A stretch of 64,000 nt of DNA from an uncultured Clostridia bacterium (GCA_944384905.1 CALWVE010000033.1:31697-95696), one strand, 5' to 3'; positions 1 through 9,510 are shown, counted from the first letter of the stretch. Program-made: numbers and translations. Notes: a model not told the origin generated them from the letters alone.

Positions 1-1074
1 GTTGGGCGCTTCACCCAAATGGTTGTCTTCCACTCGGATTTCGCCGCCCGGCGTGGCCTGATCGATCCGCCAGATAAACAGATGGTGTCCCATCGGCTGC
101 GGCCAGATTTCGGAACGCCGCGGCAAAGTTTCCCCCTGCATAGCAAAGCCCGTTCCAGCGCCTCGGCAAATATTTTTAGAAAATACCGTTCGGCGCGGCA
201 TAATATCGCGCACCTCATACGCCGCCATACCGTAACGCTCGCAGGTACAGCCTGTAAAAACGATATCTTCCGGCGGCGGGAACGGCATCTTGCCCTGATG
301 GGTAAAACAGGAATCGTAGACATCCTGGAAAACACAATTTTGAATTCGCACCTGCCGCGCGCCGTTCCAGAATTCCACACCGTTTCCGAAACGGATTTTC
401 AGATCTTTATTCCACACCATACCGCCGATGAACGAGAACGTGCAGTTTTCCAGCGTAATGTCTTCCGCTTTTTCGGCGGCAAACCCATGCACGCCGCTGC
501 CCCAGAAAGCCAGATCACGGAAAACAACATGTGCTGAAGCCTTGGCTAAAACACGCTCGGCATAAACGGCCGCTTCAATATTCTTCCAGTAAACCGCCGG
601 ATTCTCTGTACAATATAGGTACAGTCTATCCTGCGGGTCGCGCGCTTGATGATGCTGTTCGGTTTTGCCAAACCCAGAATCCCACCAATCGCCCGGATTT
701 TGCAGTTCTTCGCGGCTCCAGCGCAGCGTACCGCAGCTCGATTCATCAAAAATCAGGTTGCCCGGCTCGCTGGGCAGCGGATGATCCCACATCCATACAT
801 TCGAAGCATATTCTTTCCAGCCCGATGGTTCCGAAAGCGAAACGCTGCCCCGAAACTGCGGCGCATCACCTTCTCCGTAAGCGCCCCACACAATCGGAGC
901 ATCTTTCGATCCTGCCGGTGAATCAATCGCCCCGCGGATCACGCTGCCGCGCCTGAACAAAACGGTATCGCCCGGCAAAATTTTGAGATCTTTCCATGTT
1001 TCGCCCGCAGATTCCGGTGAAAGCGCATTGTTTTTCCTGCTCCCGTTTTCGGGATCAATATAATAAACAGCCAT
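1..1074 (-). CDS. Right-handed beta-helix protein, C-terminus beyond the window
   Basis: An uninterrupted minus-strand frame of 358 codons starts at the ATG at 1072-1074 and runs off the left edge, so the 3' end is missing. The N-terminus (AVYYIDPENGS, then GDTVLFRRGSVIRG) is the usual opening of secreted or cytoplasmic parallel beta-helix proteins related to pectate lyases and polysaccharide-degrading enzymes. Later segments repeat the coil pattern of such folds (DITLENCTFSFIGG, VRIQNCVFQDVYDS, DIVFTGCTCERYG). No signal peptide is visible, so an intracellular product is likely. The ribosome site is weak (AAAGG). Substrate unknown; the nearby rhamnose genes make a plant polysaccharide plausible (inference). 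Confidence 0.8.
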   Translation of the reverse strand, partial: MAVYYIDPENGSRKNNALSPESAGETWKDLKILPGDTVLFRRGSVIRGAIDSPAGSKDAPIVWGAYGEGDAPQFRGSVSLSEPSGWKEYASNVWMWDHPLPSEPGNLIFDESSCGTLRWSREELQNPGDWWDSGFGKTEQHHQARDPQDRLYLYCTENPAVYWKNIEAAVYAERVLAKASAHVVFRDLAFWGSGVHGFAAEKAEDITLENCTFSFIGGMVWNKDLKIRFGNGVEFWNGARQVRIQNCVFQDVYDSCFTHQGKMPFPPPEDIVFTGCTCERYGMAAYEVRDIMPRRTVFSKNICRGAGTGFAMQGETLPRRSEIWPQPMGHHLFIWRIDQATPGGEIRVEDNHLGEAPN

Positions 1075-1125
1075 ACCTTTGCGCGTGTCCGATCGGCACG
1101 CATCCTCCCCTCGTTTGAAAAAAAC

Positions 1126-1785
1126 TTATTCCTCGACCGAAAAACGGATCCGAGGCAGATTCCAACGATAAACCGTAGCCAGTATACGAATCGCGATCAC
1201 AACGAACATGGCGATCAAAACCGCAGGAATCTCGTGGACCGAAAAACGAACCAGCAGATAATAAAGCAGGCTCCCCGCAATGGAGGCCACCGCGTAAATG
1301 TGTTTGGTGAAAACCAGCGGAACCGTACAGCACAGAATATCCCGCAGAATACCGCCGCCCACGCCGGTCATCATCCCTAAAAAGACACAGAAAATCCAGT
1401 TTTCTCCGTGTCCGGCCTGGATAGCGATCTGCACGCCGGTAACGGAAAACGAAGCCAGACCAATGGCGTCGAAGATGTTGTTAATGGCTTCTACCGTGAG
1501 ATGGCTGCGGCGGTAAGCGTCCCGAAGAATCTGCACCGCCAGAAAAACCACCAGCGCCGCCGCCAGCGAAAGATAAATATACGTATAGTTATAGAAAGCA
1601 CGGGGCGGGAACTGCCCAAGCAAAACATCCCGGATCACGCCGCCGCCCATAGCGGTAACCGCGCCCATGGAAAGCACGCCGAACAAGTCCATCCGCCGGC
1701 TGACAGCCACCATGGCCCCGGCCACAGCAAAAGCCACCGTTCCGATAATATCCAAAAGATAAGAAGCATATCCCAAAGTAGGCAT
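1126..1785 (-). CDS. TRIC-type cation channel / UPF0126 membrane protein
   Basis: 219 residues with about seven hydrophobic segments. It contains two copies of the UPF0126 (PF03458) half-repeat, each carrying the glycine-rich signature (AMGGGVIRDVLLG near residue 50 and GVGGGILRDIL near residue 142). Bacterial members form trimeric potassium-permeable channels homologous to animal TRIC channels; some have been proposed as amino-acid carriers. Length matches the family (about 205-220 residues). It lies 50 bases upstream of the beta-helix gene on the same strand. Physiological role not inferable from context. Confidence 0.88.
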   Translation of the reverse strand: MPTLGYASYLLDIIGTVAFAVAGAMVAVSRRMDLFGVLSMGAVTAMGGGVIRDVLLGQFPPRAFYNYTYIYLSLAAALVVFLAVQILRDAYRRSHLTVEAINNIFDAIGLASFSVTGVQIAIQAGHGENWIFCVFLGMMTGVGGGILRDILCCTVPLVFTKHIYAVASIAGSLLYYLLVRFSVHEIPAVLIAMFVVIAIRILATVYRWNLPRIRFSVEE

Positions 1786-1861
1786 GGTACGATCCCCCGC
1801 TTGTCAATTCGCCCCTAGTATACCATCCCTTCCCCCGGTTCGCAAGAGTCATTCGTCCTCA

Positions 1862-1899
1862 CACAAAACAAAAGCGGCCGGCGTAAATTGCCGACCGCT
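1862..1899 (-). terminator. Intrinsic terminator after the marR-type gene
   Basis: Ten-base arms AGCGGTCGGC and GCCGGCCGCT (one G-T pair) around a 7-base loop, followed on the minus strand by TTTGTTTTG, 12 bases after the stop codon. Confidence 0.75.
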
Positions 1900-1910
1900 G
1901 ATCGCAGCTT

Positions 1911-2345
1911 TTAATTGTTACTGTTCGAACGCATAACTTCCATCGCGTGCAACACAGCCTCGCGTTCTTCCTGGCTGATGCCGTCGGCGATCTTACTGCT
2001 CCATTCATCCAGACAGCTGATGATAACCGGAACCATCTCCTCGCCCTTTTCGGTGAGGAACAACTTATTCTGCCGGCGGTCGTTTTCATCGACCTCACGG
2101 CGGATATAACCCAGCGTTTCCAGCTGCTTAACCCGCTTGGAAACCGTACATTTTTCAATATAAAATGTAGAACAGATTGTATCCTGGCTCATTCCGGGAT
2201 GACGATGCAGAAATGTGATAAACATATGCATAGCTCCCGTGAGTCCATACGGACGCAGTCGTTCACCCAAAAAACGTTTACGCTGCCGATTGAGATAAGC
2301 CAACAGACGATCAAAATTGCGCGGGAATTCATCAGTGATAACCAC
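1911..2345 (-). CDS. MarR family transcriptional regulator
   Basis: 144 residues from a GTG start at 2343-2345, chosen because GGAAGGG lies 6 bases upstream; a TTG seven codons earlier has no ribosome site. The middle shows the winged-helix DNA-binding domain (DTICSTFYIEKCTVSKRVKQLETLGYI followed by the wing REVDENDRRQNKLFLTEKG), with helical dimerisation segments at both ends. MarR proteins are dimeric repressors usually released by small ligands. It is monocistronic with its own promoter and terminator and diverges from rhaB, about 330 bases away. Ligand and targets unknown; autoregulation through the palindrome near its promoter is likely but not shown. Confidence 0.88.
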   Translation of the reverse strand: MVITDEFPRNFDRLLAYLNRQRKRFLGERLRPYGLTGAMHMFITFLHRHPGMSQDTICSTFYIEKCTVSKRVKQLETLGYIRREVDENDRRQNKLFLTEKGEEMVPVIISCLDEWSSKIADGISQEEREAVLHAMEVMRSNSNN

Positions 2346-2404
2346 AGATATCCCTTCCTTTCTCAAAAAACGGCGCTTTTGCTGCCGTTTCTACCCATAC
2401 AGCT

Positions 2405-2453
2405 AAAACTTGTCTAGTTTATATTATTATACCATCCCGTTAAAAAAAGTCAA
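2405..2453 (-). promoter_or_regulatory. Promoter and possible operator of the marR-type gene
   Basis: Minus-strand TTGACT (2448-2453) and TATAAT (2426-2431) separated by 16 bases. Just downstream, 2405-2421 holds an imperfect palindrome with arms AAACT and AGTTT around a 5-base centre, a possible MarR operator. Confidence 0.6.
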
Positions 2454-2570
2454 TCTTTGAAACATTTTTTAAAGTTAATCATTTTTCACCCCCTATCCAT
2501 GCTCAATTGTGCGCATAAATGATCGGAACCCGGATTTATTCTGCACACTTCGCGAAATTATCGCCAGATA

Positions 2571-2599
2571 TAGACAAGCGCATTTCAATTCGCTATAAT
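2571..2599 (+). promoter_or_regulatory. Sigma-A promoter of rhaBA
   Basis: TAGACA (2571-2576), 17-base spacer, TATAAT (2594-2599). The 80-base leader that follows has an inverted pair GGCATCTCACG ... CGTGATGCC (2612-2650), which could be an operator or an RNA hairpin. No rhamnose regulator gene is adjacent. Confidence 0.65.
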
Positions 2600-2679
2600 G
2601 AAAATACACAGGCATCTCACGTAAATTCGTATTGTTTTGGGCGTGATGCCGAATTTTCACGCAGAAAGGCGGGTTCATT

Positions 2680-4152
2680 GTGAAAAAAGTTCTGGCTTTT
2701 GACTTTGGAGCTTCCAGCGGCCGTGCCATGCTGGGATCTTTTGATGGTAAAAAAATTCAGATGGAAGAAATCCATCGTTTTTCCAACGACACCGTAACCG
2801 TTAACGGGACGTTCTACTGGGACACCCTGCGACTGTTTTTTGAAATTAAACAAGGTATTTCTCTGGCTATCCAGAAGGGCGGTTTCGACGCCATCGGTAT
2901 CGACACCTGGGGCGTCGATTTCGGTATGCTCGATAAGAAAGGCCGTCTGCTGGGCGCACCGGTTCATTACCGCGATGCACGTACCGAAGGCATGCCCGAA
3001 GAAGTTTTCAAAACCGTAAGCAAAGAGGAAATCTATGCCCGCACCGGCATTCAGTGCATGCGTATCAACACGCTGTATCAGCTTTATTATCTGACGCATC
3101 ATGATGCCGAACTGTTCTCTTTGTGCGATAAGATCCTGATGACGCCCGATCTGTTCGCTTATTTCCTCACCGGCGAAATGCGCGGCGAAATGACCAACGC
3201 CTCCACCACCAACCTGATGGATGCCAAAACCAAAACATGGGATACGGAGCTCTGCGAAAAATTGGGCATCCCGACGCATATCCTGCCTGAAATCATCGCA
3301 CCCGGCGAAGCCTACGGCACCCTTTCCAAAGATATCTGCGAAGAGCTGGGTTGTGATCCCGTGCCGGTCATCGCCGTAGCGACACACGACACCGCCAGCG
3401 CCGTTGTAGCTACGCCCGCACAGACCGACGATTTCGTATACATCAGCTGCGGCACCTGGTCGCTGTTCGGCATTGAAAGCGATTCCCCCATCCTCTCGGA
3501 TGAAGCCATGGCCGCAAACTTCACCAACGAAACAGGCTATAACAAAACAACCCGTTTCCTGAAAAACATTATGGGTCTGTGGATCATTCAGGAATCCCGC
3601 CGTCAGTGGATCCGCGAGGGACAAAACGTGACCTATGCCACGCTGGAACAGGATGCCCTGGGCTGCGAACCGTTCCGCTGCTTTATCGACTGCGACGATC
3701 CTTCGTTTGAAGCACCCGGCAATCTGCCGCGCCGCATTCAGGAATTCTGTGAACGCACCGGACAGTACGTTCCGCAGACGCGCGGCGAAATCATGCGCTG
3801 CATCTACCAGAGCCTGGCCATGAAATACCGCTATACATTTGAATCGCTGAAAACGCTGCGCGGACGCGATTTTGCTTCGATCAACGTCATCGGTGGCGGC
3901 ACGAAAGATAACTTCCTGTGCCAGCTTACCGCAAACGCCACCGGCGTTCCGGTTGCGGCCGGCCCCAACGAAGCAACCGTCATGGGCAACATTGCCGTTC
4001 AGCTGATTGCGCTGGGCGAAATCTCTTCTTTGAAGCATGCCCGCGAAGTTGTTACCGCTTCGACCGATCTGAAAACATACCTGCCCGTCGCGGAAGAAAA
4101 GCCGCTTTGGGATGAGGCTTATCAGAACTATCTGAAAATTCTGAATGCCTAA
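2680..4152 (+). CDS. rhaB: Rhamnulokinase
   Basis: 490 residues from a GTG start preceded by AAAGG. It phosphorylates L-rhamnulose to L-rhamnulose 1-phosphate. The FGGY-kinase fold is evident: the first phosphate loop [12 protein letters not shown] at the N-terminus, the substrate region [12 protein letters not shown], the ATP-site motif [19 protein letters not shown], and the C-terminal adenosine motif [11 protein letters not shown] followed by [10 protein letters not shown]. Length is normal for RhaB. It is first in a two-gene operon, 35 bases ahead of rhaA. No rhaD-type aldolase is present in the window, so that step must be encoded elsewhere. Confidence 0.95.
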   Translation: MKKVLAFDFGASSGRAMLGSFDGKKIQMEEIHRFSNDTVTVNGTFYWDTLRLFFEIKQGISLAIQKGGFDAIGIDTWGVDFGMLDKKGRLLGAPVHYRDARTEGMPEEVFKTVSKEEIYARTGIQCMRINTLYQLYYLTHHDAELFSLCDKILMTPDLFAYFLTGEMRGEMTNASTTNLMDAKTKTWDTELCEKLGIPTHILPEIIAPGEAYGTLSKDICEELGCDPVPVIAVATHDTASAVVATPAQTDDFVYISCGTWSLFGIESDSPILSDEAMAANFTNETGYNKTTRFLKNIMGLWIIQESRRQWIREGQNVTYATLEQDALGCEPFRCFIDCDDPSFEAPGNLPRRIQEFCERTGQYVPQTRGEIMRCIYQSLAMKYRYTFESLKTLRGRDFASINVIGGGTKDNFLCQLTANATGVPVAAGPNEATVMGNIAVQLIALGEISSLKHAREVVTASTDLKTYLPVAEEKPLWDEAYQNYLKILNA

Positions 4153-4187
4153 AAGGAACATTTCTTAATTACAAGGAGGAAACCTCT

Positions 4188-5444
4188 ATGCGTGAAGATA
4201 TCAAACAGGCTTATGAACTTGCCAAAGCAGCCTATGCCGCCATCGGCGTAGATACCGACAAAGCTATGGAAGAGCTGAAAAAGATTCAGATTTCCATGCA
4301 CTGCTGGCAGGGCGATGATGTACAGGGCTTTTTGTTTAAAGATGCTTCCCTTTCGGGCGGCATTCAGGCAACCGGCAATTATCCGGGCAAAGCCACCACG
4401 CCGGACGAACTGCGTTCCGACATTGAATTTGCTTATTCCCTGATTCCCGGTAAACATCGCTTCAACCTGCATGCCATTTATGCCGATACGGATGAAAAAG
4501 TAGATCTGGACGAACTGGAACCCCGCCACTTTGAAAAATGGGTTGCCTGGGCTAAGAAACTGGGCATCGGTCTCGATTTCAACCCCACCTGCTTCTCCCA
4601 TCCGATGGCCGAAAGCGGATTCACGGTTTCTTCCGCAGATGACAAGGTTCGTAATTTCTGGATCGAGCACTGCAAGCGTTCCCGCCGCATCGCCGATTAT
4701 TTCGGCCGTGAACTCGGCACCAAGTGCGTGACGAACTACTGGTTCCCGGACGGCTACAAAGATATCCCGGTAGACCGCGAAGCTCCCCGCCGCCGCATGA
4801 TGGAATCCCTGGATGAAATCTTCAGCGAAGAGATGGATCCGCAGTACAATTTGGATGCCATCGAAAGCAAGGTATTCGGTATCGGCGTAGAAAGCTACAC
4901 CGTAGGCTCCAACGAATTTGCGCTGGGCTATGCCATTTCCCGCGACAAAGCCTACTGCCTGGATGCCGGTCACTTCCACCCCACCGAAGTGATCTCCGAT
5001 AAAATCGCTTCCGTTCTGATGTACACCAAGGAACTGCTGCTGCACGTTTCCCGTCCGGTTCGCTGGGACTCCGACCACGTAGTGATTCTCGACGACGAGC
5101 TGAACGCGATTGCACAGAGCCTGGTTCGCACCGGTCTGATCGAACGCACGCACATCGGTCTGGACTTCTTCGATGCTTCCATCAACCGCATTGCGGCTTG
5201 GGTAATCGGCACGCGCAACATGCTCAAAGCCTTGCTGAAAGCCTATCTGGAACCTACCGAAGAACTCAAGAAGATCGAACTTGAAGGCGATTATACCAGC
5301 CGTCTGGCTCTGACGGAAGAACTCAAGATGTATCCGTTCGCCGCAGTTTGGGATTACTACTGCGAAACCATGGGCGTACCGGTTCGCGACAGCTGGCTGC
5401 CGATGGTAAAAGAATACGAAAAAAATGTGCTCTCTAAGCGCTAA
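4188..5444 (+). CDS. rhaA: L-rhamnose isomerase
   Basis: 418 residues; converts L-rhamnose to L-rhamnulose, an Mn-dependent TIM-barrel enzyme of the cytoplasm. Diagnostic stretches are [14 protein letters not shown] near residue 35, [47 protein letters not shown] and VRWDSDHVV, which carry the metal-binding Glu/Asp/His residues. Length is the family norm (415-420). An AAGGAGG ribosome site stands 9 bases before the ATG. Co-transcribed with rhaB and followed by a strong terminator. Confidence 0.97.
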   Translation: MREDIKQAYELAKAAYAAIGVDTDKAMEELKKIQISMHCWQGDDVQGFLFKDASLSGGIQATGNYPGKATTPDELRSDIEFAYSLIPGKHRFNLHAIYADTDEKVDLDELEPRHFEKWVAWAKKLGIGLDFNPTCFSHPMAESGFTVSSADDKVRNFWIEHCKRSRRIADYFGRELGTKCVTNYWFPDGYKDIPVDREAPRRRMMESLDEIFSEEMDPQYNLDAIESKVFGIGVESYTVGSNEFALGYAISRDKAYCLDAGHFHPTEVISDKIASVLMYTKELLLHVSRPVRWDSDHVVILDDELNAIAQSLVRTGLIERTHIGLDFFDASINRIAAWVIGTRNMLKALLKAYLEPTEELKKIELEGDYTSRLALTEELKMYPFAAVWDYYCETMGVPVRDSWLPMVKEYEKNVLSKR

Positions 5445-5455
5445 AAGCTAAAAAG

Positions 5456-5500
5456 AAAGTCCAAATGCAGAAGATTTCTTCTGTGTTTGGACTTTATTCT
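5456..5500 (+). terminator. Terminator of rhaBA
   Basis: Perfect arms AAAGTCCAAA (5456-5465) and TTTGGACTTT (5486-5495), with an inner stem CAGAAG/CTTCTG, followed by ATTCTTGTTT. It begins 12 bases after the rhaA stop. Confidence 0.8.
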
Positions 5501-5600
5501 TGTTTGATTCGGAAAATGATCCGGCCAAAATCGAAAACTGCCTCAAGGCACCGGAACGCGCGGCTTTTGAGATTATTACCGGAAGAAGAAAACTCAACTA

Positions 5601-5635
5601 AAGAAAAGAAATCCGCAGACAACAGCCTGCGGCTT
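5601..5635 (-). terminator. Terminator of the HAD phosphatase gene
   Basis: On the minus strand GCCGCAG and CTGCGGA pair around an 8-base loop and are followed by TTTCTTTTCTTT, starting about 15 bases past the stop codon at 5648. Confidence 0.75.
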
Positions 5636-5647
5636 TTGCTTTACAGC

Positions 5648-6337
5648 TTACAATTCTTCAAAAATCTGGGGAAGTTCTGCAAGTGTGGAAACGGAACGAT
5701 CAAACATCGACGAATCGGATACTGTTTCGCCGGTTGGATTATACCAGATACAGCGCAGCCCGGCGTTTCTTCCTCCTTGCATATCGCTGGAAAGCGAATC
5801 GCCGACAATCACCGTTTCTTCGCGGCAAATTCCGCCGGGGATACGGGCAAAGCAAAGCTCAAAAAAACGAGGATCCGGTTTATTCACGCCGATTTCTTCC
5901 GAAACAAAACAATCGTCCATCAGACGGTCAAATCCAGCCAGGCGCATGCGGTTTCGGGAAGTATAGGTGTTTCCGTTGGTCACAATGTACTGCCGGTATT
6001 TTCCGGAAAGAGAAGCGCACAGCTCGTAAGAACCGGGGATAAAATACGCCGCCTGTCCCAGCACACGCGGGTAAAGCCTAGCTGTGGCTTTGACATCTGC
6101 CGAAACGCCTAGCTGTTGAAACAACCGCTCGAAACGAAGCGTATACAGCTGTTCGCGTGTAATTTCTTTTCGTTCCAGCTGTTTCCAACAGGTGTCGTTA
6201 ATCTGGGAATACAACTGAATCGTTTCGGGCGTAGGTTCAACACCCGCCTTGGATAATACTTTGCGAATCGCAAACGATTCCGCTTTTTTAAAATTGAGCA
6301 GCGTTCCATCCAGATCCCATAAAATTGTACGGATCAT
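5648..6337 (-). CDS. HAD-superfamily phosphatase, YjjG/YfnB type
   Basis: 229 residues. HAD motif I is LWDLDGTLLNF at residues 5-15 (nucleophile and acid Asp), motif II is VTNGN near residue 120, the Lys motif is GVNKPDPRFF near 150, and motif IV is VIVGDSLSSDMQGG near 180. The pattern after motif IV fits the YjjG family, pyrimidine 5'-nucleotidases that act on non-canonical nucleotides, and NPTGE is typical of them. A cap domain lies between motifs I and II. AAGGAGG stands 8 bases before the ATG. It lies 124 bases downstream of the purH-like gene on the same strand; co-transcription is possible. Confidence 0.88.
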   Translation of the reverse strand: MIRTILWDLDGTLLNFKKAESFAIRKVLSKAGVEPTPETIQLYSQINDTCWKQLERKEITREQLYTLRFERLFQQLGVSADVKATARLYPRVLGQAAYFIPGSYELCASLSGKYRQYIVTNGNTYTSRNRMRLAGFDRLMDDCFVSEEIGVNKPDPRFFELCFARIPGGICREETVIVGDSLSSDMQGGRNAGLRCIWYNPTGETVSDSSMFDRSVSTLAELPQIFEEL

Positions 6338-6461
6338 CTTATTTCCTCCTTACTGCGTTCCGATTCAAGCGGCGGGCGGCAGTATTTTTTCAGCTTTCGG
6401 GTTACAGCTACGATTTCCTCAAAAAACGGGGGCTCGGCACATGGTCGAACCCCAGAATATT

Positions 6462-7646
6462 TTAGTGATGGAACAGACGGATTCCCGTAAATGCCATGGC
6501 CAGGCCGTGCTGGTCGCAGCAATCGATGACGGCATCGTCACGCACGGAACCGCCGGGCTGTGCAATATACGAAACACCACTGCGGCAGGCGCGCTCGATG
6601 TTATCGCTGAACGGGAAGAACGCATCGCTGCCCAGCGCCACACCGGTGATACCGGCAAGATAGGCTTTCTTTTCTTCGCGGGTCAGCGGCTGCGGCTGCT
6701 CGGTGAAATACTGCTGCCAGATACCGTCGGCCAGAACTTCGTCGTATTCATCGGAGAGGTAGACATCGATTACGTTGTCGCGCTCCGGACGGCCGAGCTT
6801 CGGCAGGAAGGGCAGATCCAGCACACGGGGATGCTGACGCAGATGCCAGCGGTCGGCCTTATCGCCGGCCAGGCGCGTGCAGTGAATACGGGACTGCTGA
6901 CCGGCACCTACGCCGATAGCCTGTCCGTCTACCGCGTAGCATACGGAGTTGGACTGTGTATATTTGAGGGTAATCAGCGCCACAATCAGGTCGCGCTTGG
7001 CGGCATCGGGCAGTTCCTTGTTCTTTGTGACCAAATTTTCGAGCAGAGCTTCGTCGATCTTCAGGTTGTTGCGGCCCTGTTCAAACGTAATGCCGAATAC
7101 CTGCTTGCGCTCGATTTCTTCCGGAACATAATCGGGATCGATCTTGACGATATTGTAGTTGCCGTTCTTCTTCTTTTTCAGAAGTTCCAGCGCTTCATCC
7201 GTATAGCCGGGCGCAATCACGCCGTCGGATACTTCGCGCTTGATCAGACGAGCCGTCGTCTTATCACACACATCGGAAAGCGCGATCCAGTCGCCGAACG
7301 AAGACATACGATCCGTACCGCGCGCACGGGCATACGCCAGCGCCAGCGGAGAATCATCCAGTCCCTTTACATCCTGTACGAAGCAGGCTTTTTTCAGCGC
7401 GTCGCTCATCGGAAGACCCAACGCGGCGGAAGTGGGGCTGACGTGCTTAAACGAAGCGGCACAGGTCACGCCGGTGGCTTCTTTCAGCTCCTTAACCAGC
7501 TGCCAGCTATTGAAGGCATCGAGGAAGTTGATATAGCCCGGGCGGCCCGAAAGGATTTCGACCGGCAGTTCCCCGCCGTTTGCCATATAAATGCGGGCAG
7601 GCTTCTGGTTGGGGTTACAGCCATACTTCAGAGAAAATTCATTCAT
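6462..7646 (-). CDS. Stand-alone AICAR transformylase (PurH-like)
   Basis: 394 residues covering only the AICAR formyltransferase part of PurH; the usual N-terminal IMP cyclohydrolase domain is absent, as in a clostridial subfamily. It transfers a formyl group from 10-formyl-THF to AICAR, the penultimate step of IMP synthesis. The catalytic Lys-His pair is in AASFKHVSPTSAALG near residue 65; GSDAFFPFSDNIERA and the C-terminal IAQPGGSVRDD are further family signatures. The 5' leader holds a ZTP riboswitch and terminator, an independent sign of the function because ZTP reports formyl-folate shortage. Another gene must supply IMP cyclohydrolase. Confidence 0.93.
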   Translation of the reverse strand: MNEFSLKYGCNPNQKPARIYMANGGELPVEILSGRPGYINFLDAFNSWQLVKELKEATGVTCAASFKHVSPTSAALGLPMSDALKKACFVQDVKGLDDSPLALAYARARGTDRMSSFGDWIALSDVCDKTTARLIKREVSDGVIAPGYTDEALELLKKKKNGNYNIVKIDPDYVPEEIERKQVFGITFEQGRNNLKIDEALLENLVTKNKELPDAAKRDLIVALITLKYTQSNSVCYAVDGQAIGVGAGQQSRIHCTRLAGDKADRWHLRQHPRVLDLPFLPKLGRPERDNVIDVYLSDEYDEVLADGIWQQYFTEQPQPLTREEKKAYLAGITGVALGSDAFFPFSDNIERACRSGVSYIAQPGGSVRDDAVIDCCDQHGLAMAFTGIRLFHH

Positions 7647-7701
7647 GTTGAAACGCTCCTTAACTTCATTTTTCGGAAAAGTACACGCAAATTAAAACGA
7701 C

Positions 7702-7739
7702 AAAAAAGGCAGCTTCGTAACGTTCGCTGCGAAGCTGCC
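7702..7739 (-). terminator. Riboswitch-controlled terminator before the purH-like gene
   Basis: Minus strand: GGCAGCTTCG and CGAAGCTGCC form a perfect stem followed by TTTTTT. The first arm overlaps the conserved CUGGGCA end of the ZTP aptamer, so ligand binding should prevent hairpin formation and turn expression on. Confidence 0.88.
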
Positions 7740-7806
7740 CAGACGGCCGGCAAAAGAAACTCCTGCTCCCCCGTGGTTTCCCACATATGCCGTCAGTCAC
7801 AGGAAT
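7730..7806 (-). promoter_or_regulatory. ZTP/ZMP riboswitch (pfl motif)
   Basis: The minus strand carries the two conserved halves of the pfl motif: GTGACTGACGGC followed by GGGAAACCACGGGGGAGC, a short linker, then GCCGGCCGTCTGGGCA. Sequence and order match the known ZTP aptamer, and it sits in front of a purine formyltransferase gene, its commonest target. The promoter, aptamer, terminator and coding region follow in the expected order. Confidence 0.93.
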
Positions 7807-7816
7807 TTACTCTTTA

Positions 7817-7845
7817 TTTATACCATATTCGTCATGCCGCGTCAA
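7817..7845 (-). promoter_or_regulatory. Sigma-A promoter of the ZTP riboswitch transcript
   Basis: Minus-strand TTGACG (7840-7845), a 17-base spacer and TATAAA (7817-7822); transcription would start just before the aptamer. It sits directly behind the stop codon of the SipL-like gene. Confidence 0.8.
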
Positions 7846-7855
7846 GAGGAAAGCA

Positions 7856-9394
7856 TTATACGGGAATAAGAAGTGTACGGGCTTCCTCAATCGTATCCTC
7901 ATAACAGTCGTTTTCTTCGCGCAAAGCCGAAACACCGGCGCGATGGCTCTTGGCAATATCCCATACACGCTCGCCCGCCTGTGCAAAATAAACGGCAAGC
8001 GCCGCATTATTTTCGGGATAAGCCTTATCGTGTTCCGTTTCTACCGCACTGATATACGTCATATTCTGTGTTTGCGACAAGCGGAAGCAGATCATCAATT
8101 CAACGGAAATTTCCAGCGCATCGGCGGCCTCAATTCGATAGGCACTTACACGGGGCAATTCCAAATCGGCCGAAACACGCACGCCTTTTCCCATCCCGGC
8201 ATCGGCCAGCGTTTCGGAAAATTCCACGGCCTGCTCGGTGTAAAATGGCGTCCCGGAAAGATCCACGCCCAGCACGCACAGCGTATACCGGCCCTTTCCA
8301 TGCAGTCCGCTGTCATCCGTAAAGGCGTTGACGCTGCCGCTTTCTGCCCACACATCCGTAATGCTCGATACTTCGTGACCCGCGATCTCGAAGCGCACTT
8401 TTTTAGAGAAGCGTTCGCGGCGGAAAGAAACACCGGAAACGAACGTATCCTGCGCGTGTTCCAGCGCAACCGGGCAGCGCGTGGAATACGCGTCGGTTAC
8501 AAATTCGATGCTTTCTTCGCAATAAGCCGCGCCGTACAGAAACAAGCGAACCCAGATATCGAGCCGCGTATTTTCGCCGGTTGCTTCCGCTTTGGGGCTC
8601 ACCGTGACTTCGCCTGCATCCAACCGCAGATCCAGCACGGCGTCTTCCGTAAGACCGGGGCAATCTTCCAGGCGCGAGAACGGAATTTCAAACGTCATCG
8701 GTTCCAGTGTCACGCCGTCTGCCGCCGAAAGATACAGCACACAGACGTTTAGCATACCTTTCACCAAAAGCTTGCCTTCCACAACCCGCGTCTCGTCCAT
8801 TCGCACGGTACAGGCACTGCGCAGAATCGTTTCAACAGGCGGCTTACCCGCCGGAAACTCCTGACTGTCTTCTACAGTGAACTGAGAACAGCATTGCGCC
8901 CGAGCGGTGCTGATCGAAACCGGTTCTTTCAGAAATTCAATGTCTTCCCCACCCGTGGTGTCTAGAAGCGCCTCTCCCCGCTTTTCCGTTACAAAAGCAC
9001 TCACCGAAAATGCGCCGTGGATATCGACCCGGCGTGCACTCACAGCCCGGCAGTTGATGTAATCGCATTTCGCCCGCAGGGAGACGCAAGGGTCGGTGAC
9101 ACTGTGCTTGAGTTTAATCTGAAGAGAAAACTGCTGACGAGCCTCACAGGAATGAACCGCGTCCCCATGGGTATCGAGATAATAAACGTGGATCACACAC
9201 GTTCCGTCGCACACCAAAGTATCCTGCATAACCGAATAGGAAGAAATCTCCGGCGAAAAGCGGCATTTCAGGATTTTTTGAATATCGCTGCAATAATCCG
9301 GCAGGGTAAAATCAATATCGATGGGATGTTCATGACAGCCATCGAACAAAACATCAAAGCGTTCGAAAGCTTCTTTTGCATAAATCTGATCCAT
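7856..9394 (-). CDS. SipL-like spore envelope protein (DUF3794 and LysM)
   Basis: 512 residues from the ATG at 9392-9394, preceded by AAAGGAG; the longer frame starting at 9430 lacks a ribosome site. The N-terminal two thirds has DUF3794 modules, with the typical opening PIDIDFTLPDYCSDIQKILKC and a repeated pattern of beta strands, and the C-terminus is a LysM domain (residues about 465-512, AQAGERVWDIAKSH ... LLIPV). SipL of Clostridioides difficile has this layout and anchors the coat by binding SpoIVA through LysM. This suggests a spore-coat morphogenesis role in the mother cell. DUF3794 proteins with other roles exist, so SipL orthology is likely rather than proven. Confidence 0.82.
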   Translation of the reverse strand: MDQIYAKEAFERFDVLFDGCHEHPIDIDFTLPDYCSDIQKILKCRFSPEISSYSVMQDTLVCDGTCVIHVYYLDTHGDAVHSCEARQQFSLQIKLKHSVTDPCVSLRAKCDYINCRAVSARRVDIHGAFSVSAFVTEKRGEALLDTTGGEDIEFLKEPVSISTARAQCCSQFTVEDSQEFPAGKPPVETILRSACTVRMDETRVVEGKLLVKGMLNVCVLYLSAADGVTLEPMTFEIPFSRLEDCPGLTEDAVLDLRLDAGEVTVSPKAEATGENTRLDIWVRLFLYGAAYCEESIEFVTDAYSTRCPVALEHAQDTFVSGVSFRRERFSKKVRFEIAGHEVSSITDVWAESGSVNAFTDDSGLHGKGRYTLCVLGVDLSGTPFYTEQAVEFSETLADAGMGKGVRVSADLELPRVSAYRIEAADALEISVELMICFRLSQTQNMTYISAVETEHDKAYPENNAALAVYFAQAGERVWDIAKSHRAGVSALREENDCYEDTIEEARTLLIPV

Positions 9395-9481
9395 AATAAC
9401 GCGCTCCTTTACTTTTTCTTGCCAATTCATATGCCGATTGAGGAAAAAATATGCACAGATATGAAATTTGTCGTGATAAGC

Positions 9482-9510
9482 TTGTAAAGCGGGCGGCGTT
9501 GTGCTATACT
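9482..9510 (+). promoter_or_regulatory. Sigma-A promoter of folT
   Basis: TTGTAA (9482-9487), 17-base spacer, TATACT (9505-9510). The start point would fall at the first bases of the THF riboswitch. Confidence 0.75.

Noticed and set aside
2617..4161. 514-codon open frame antisense to rhaB
   Set aside because: Low stop-codon density opposite a GC-rich coding sequence; no motif, and rhaB is unmistakable.
5510..5600. Coding-like stretch after rhaA reading NDPAKIENCLKAPERAAF... to a stop
   Set aside because: No start codon or ribosome site, and the preceding bases form the rhaA terminator; at most a remnant of a lost gene.
6334..6461. Short peptide-like frame between the purH-like and HAD genes (ends EERSKEEIR type, overlapping the next ATG)
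   Set aside because: No in-frame start after the purH stop; probably leader sequence of the HAD gene.
6249..7904. 551-codon plus-strand frame opposite the purH-like gene
   Set aside because: Covers the riboswitch and two real genes on the other strand; no motif.
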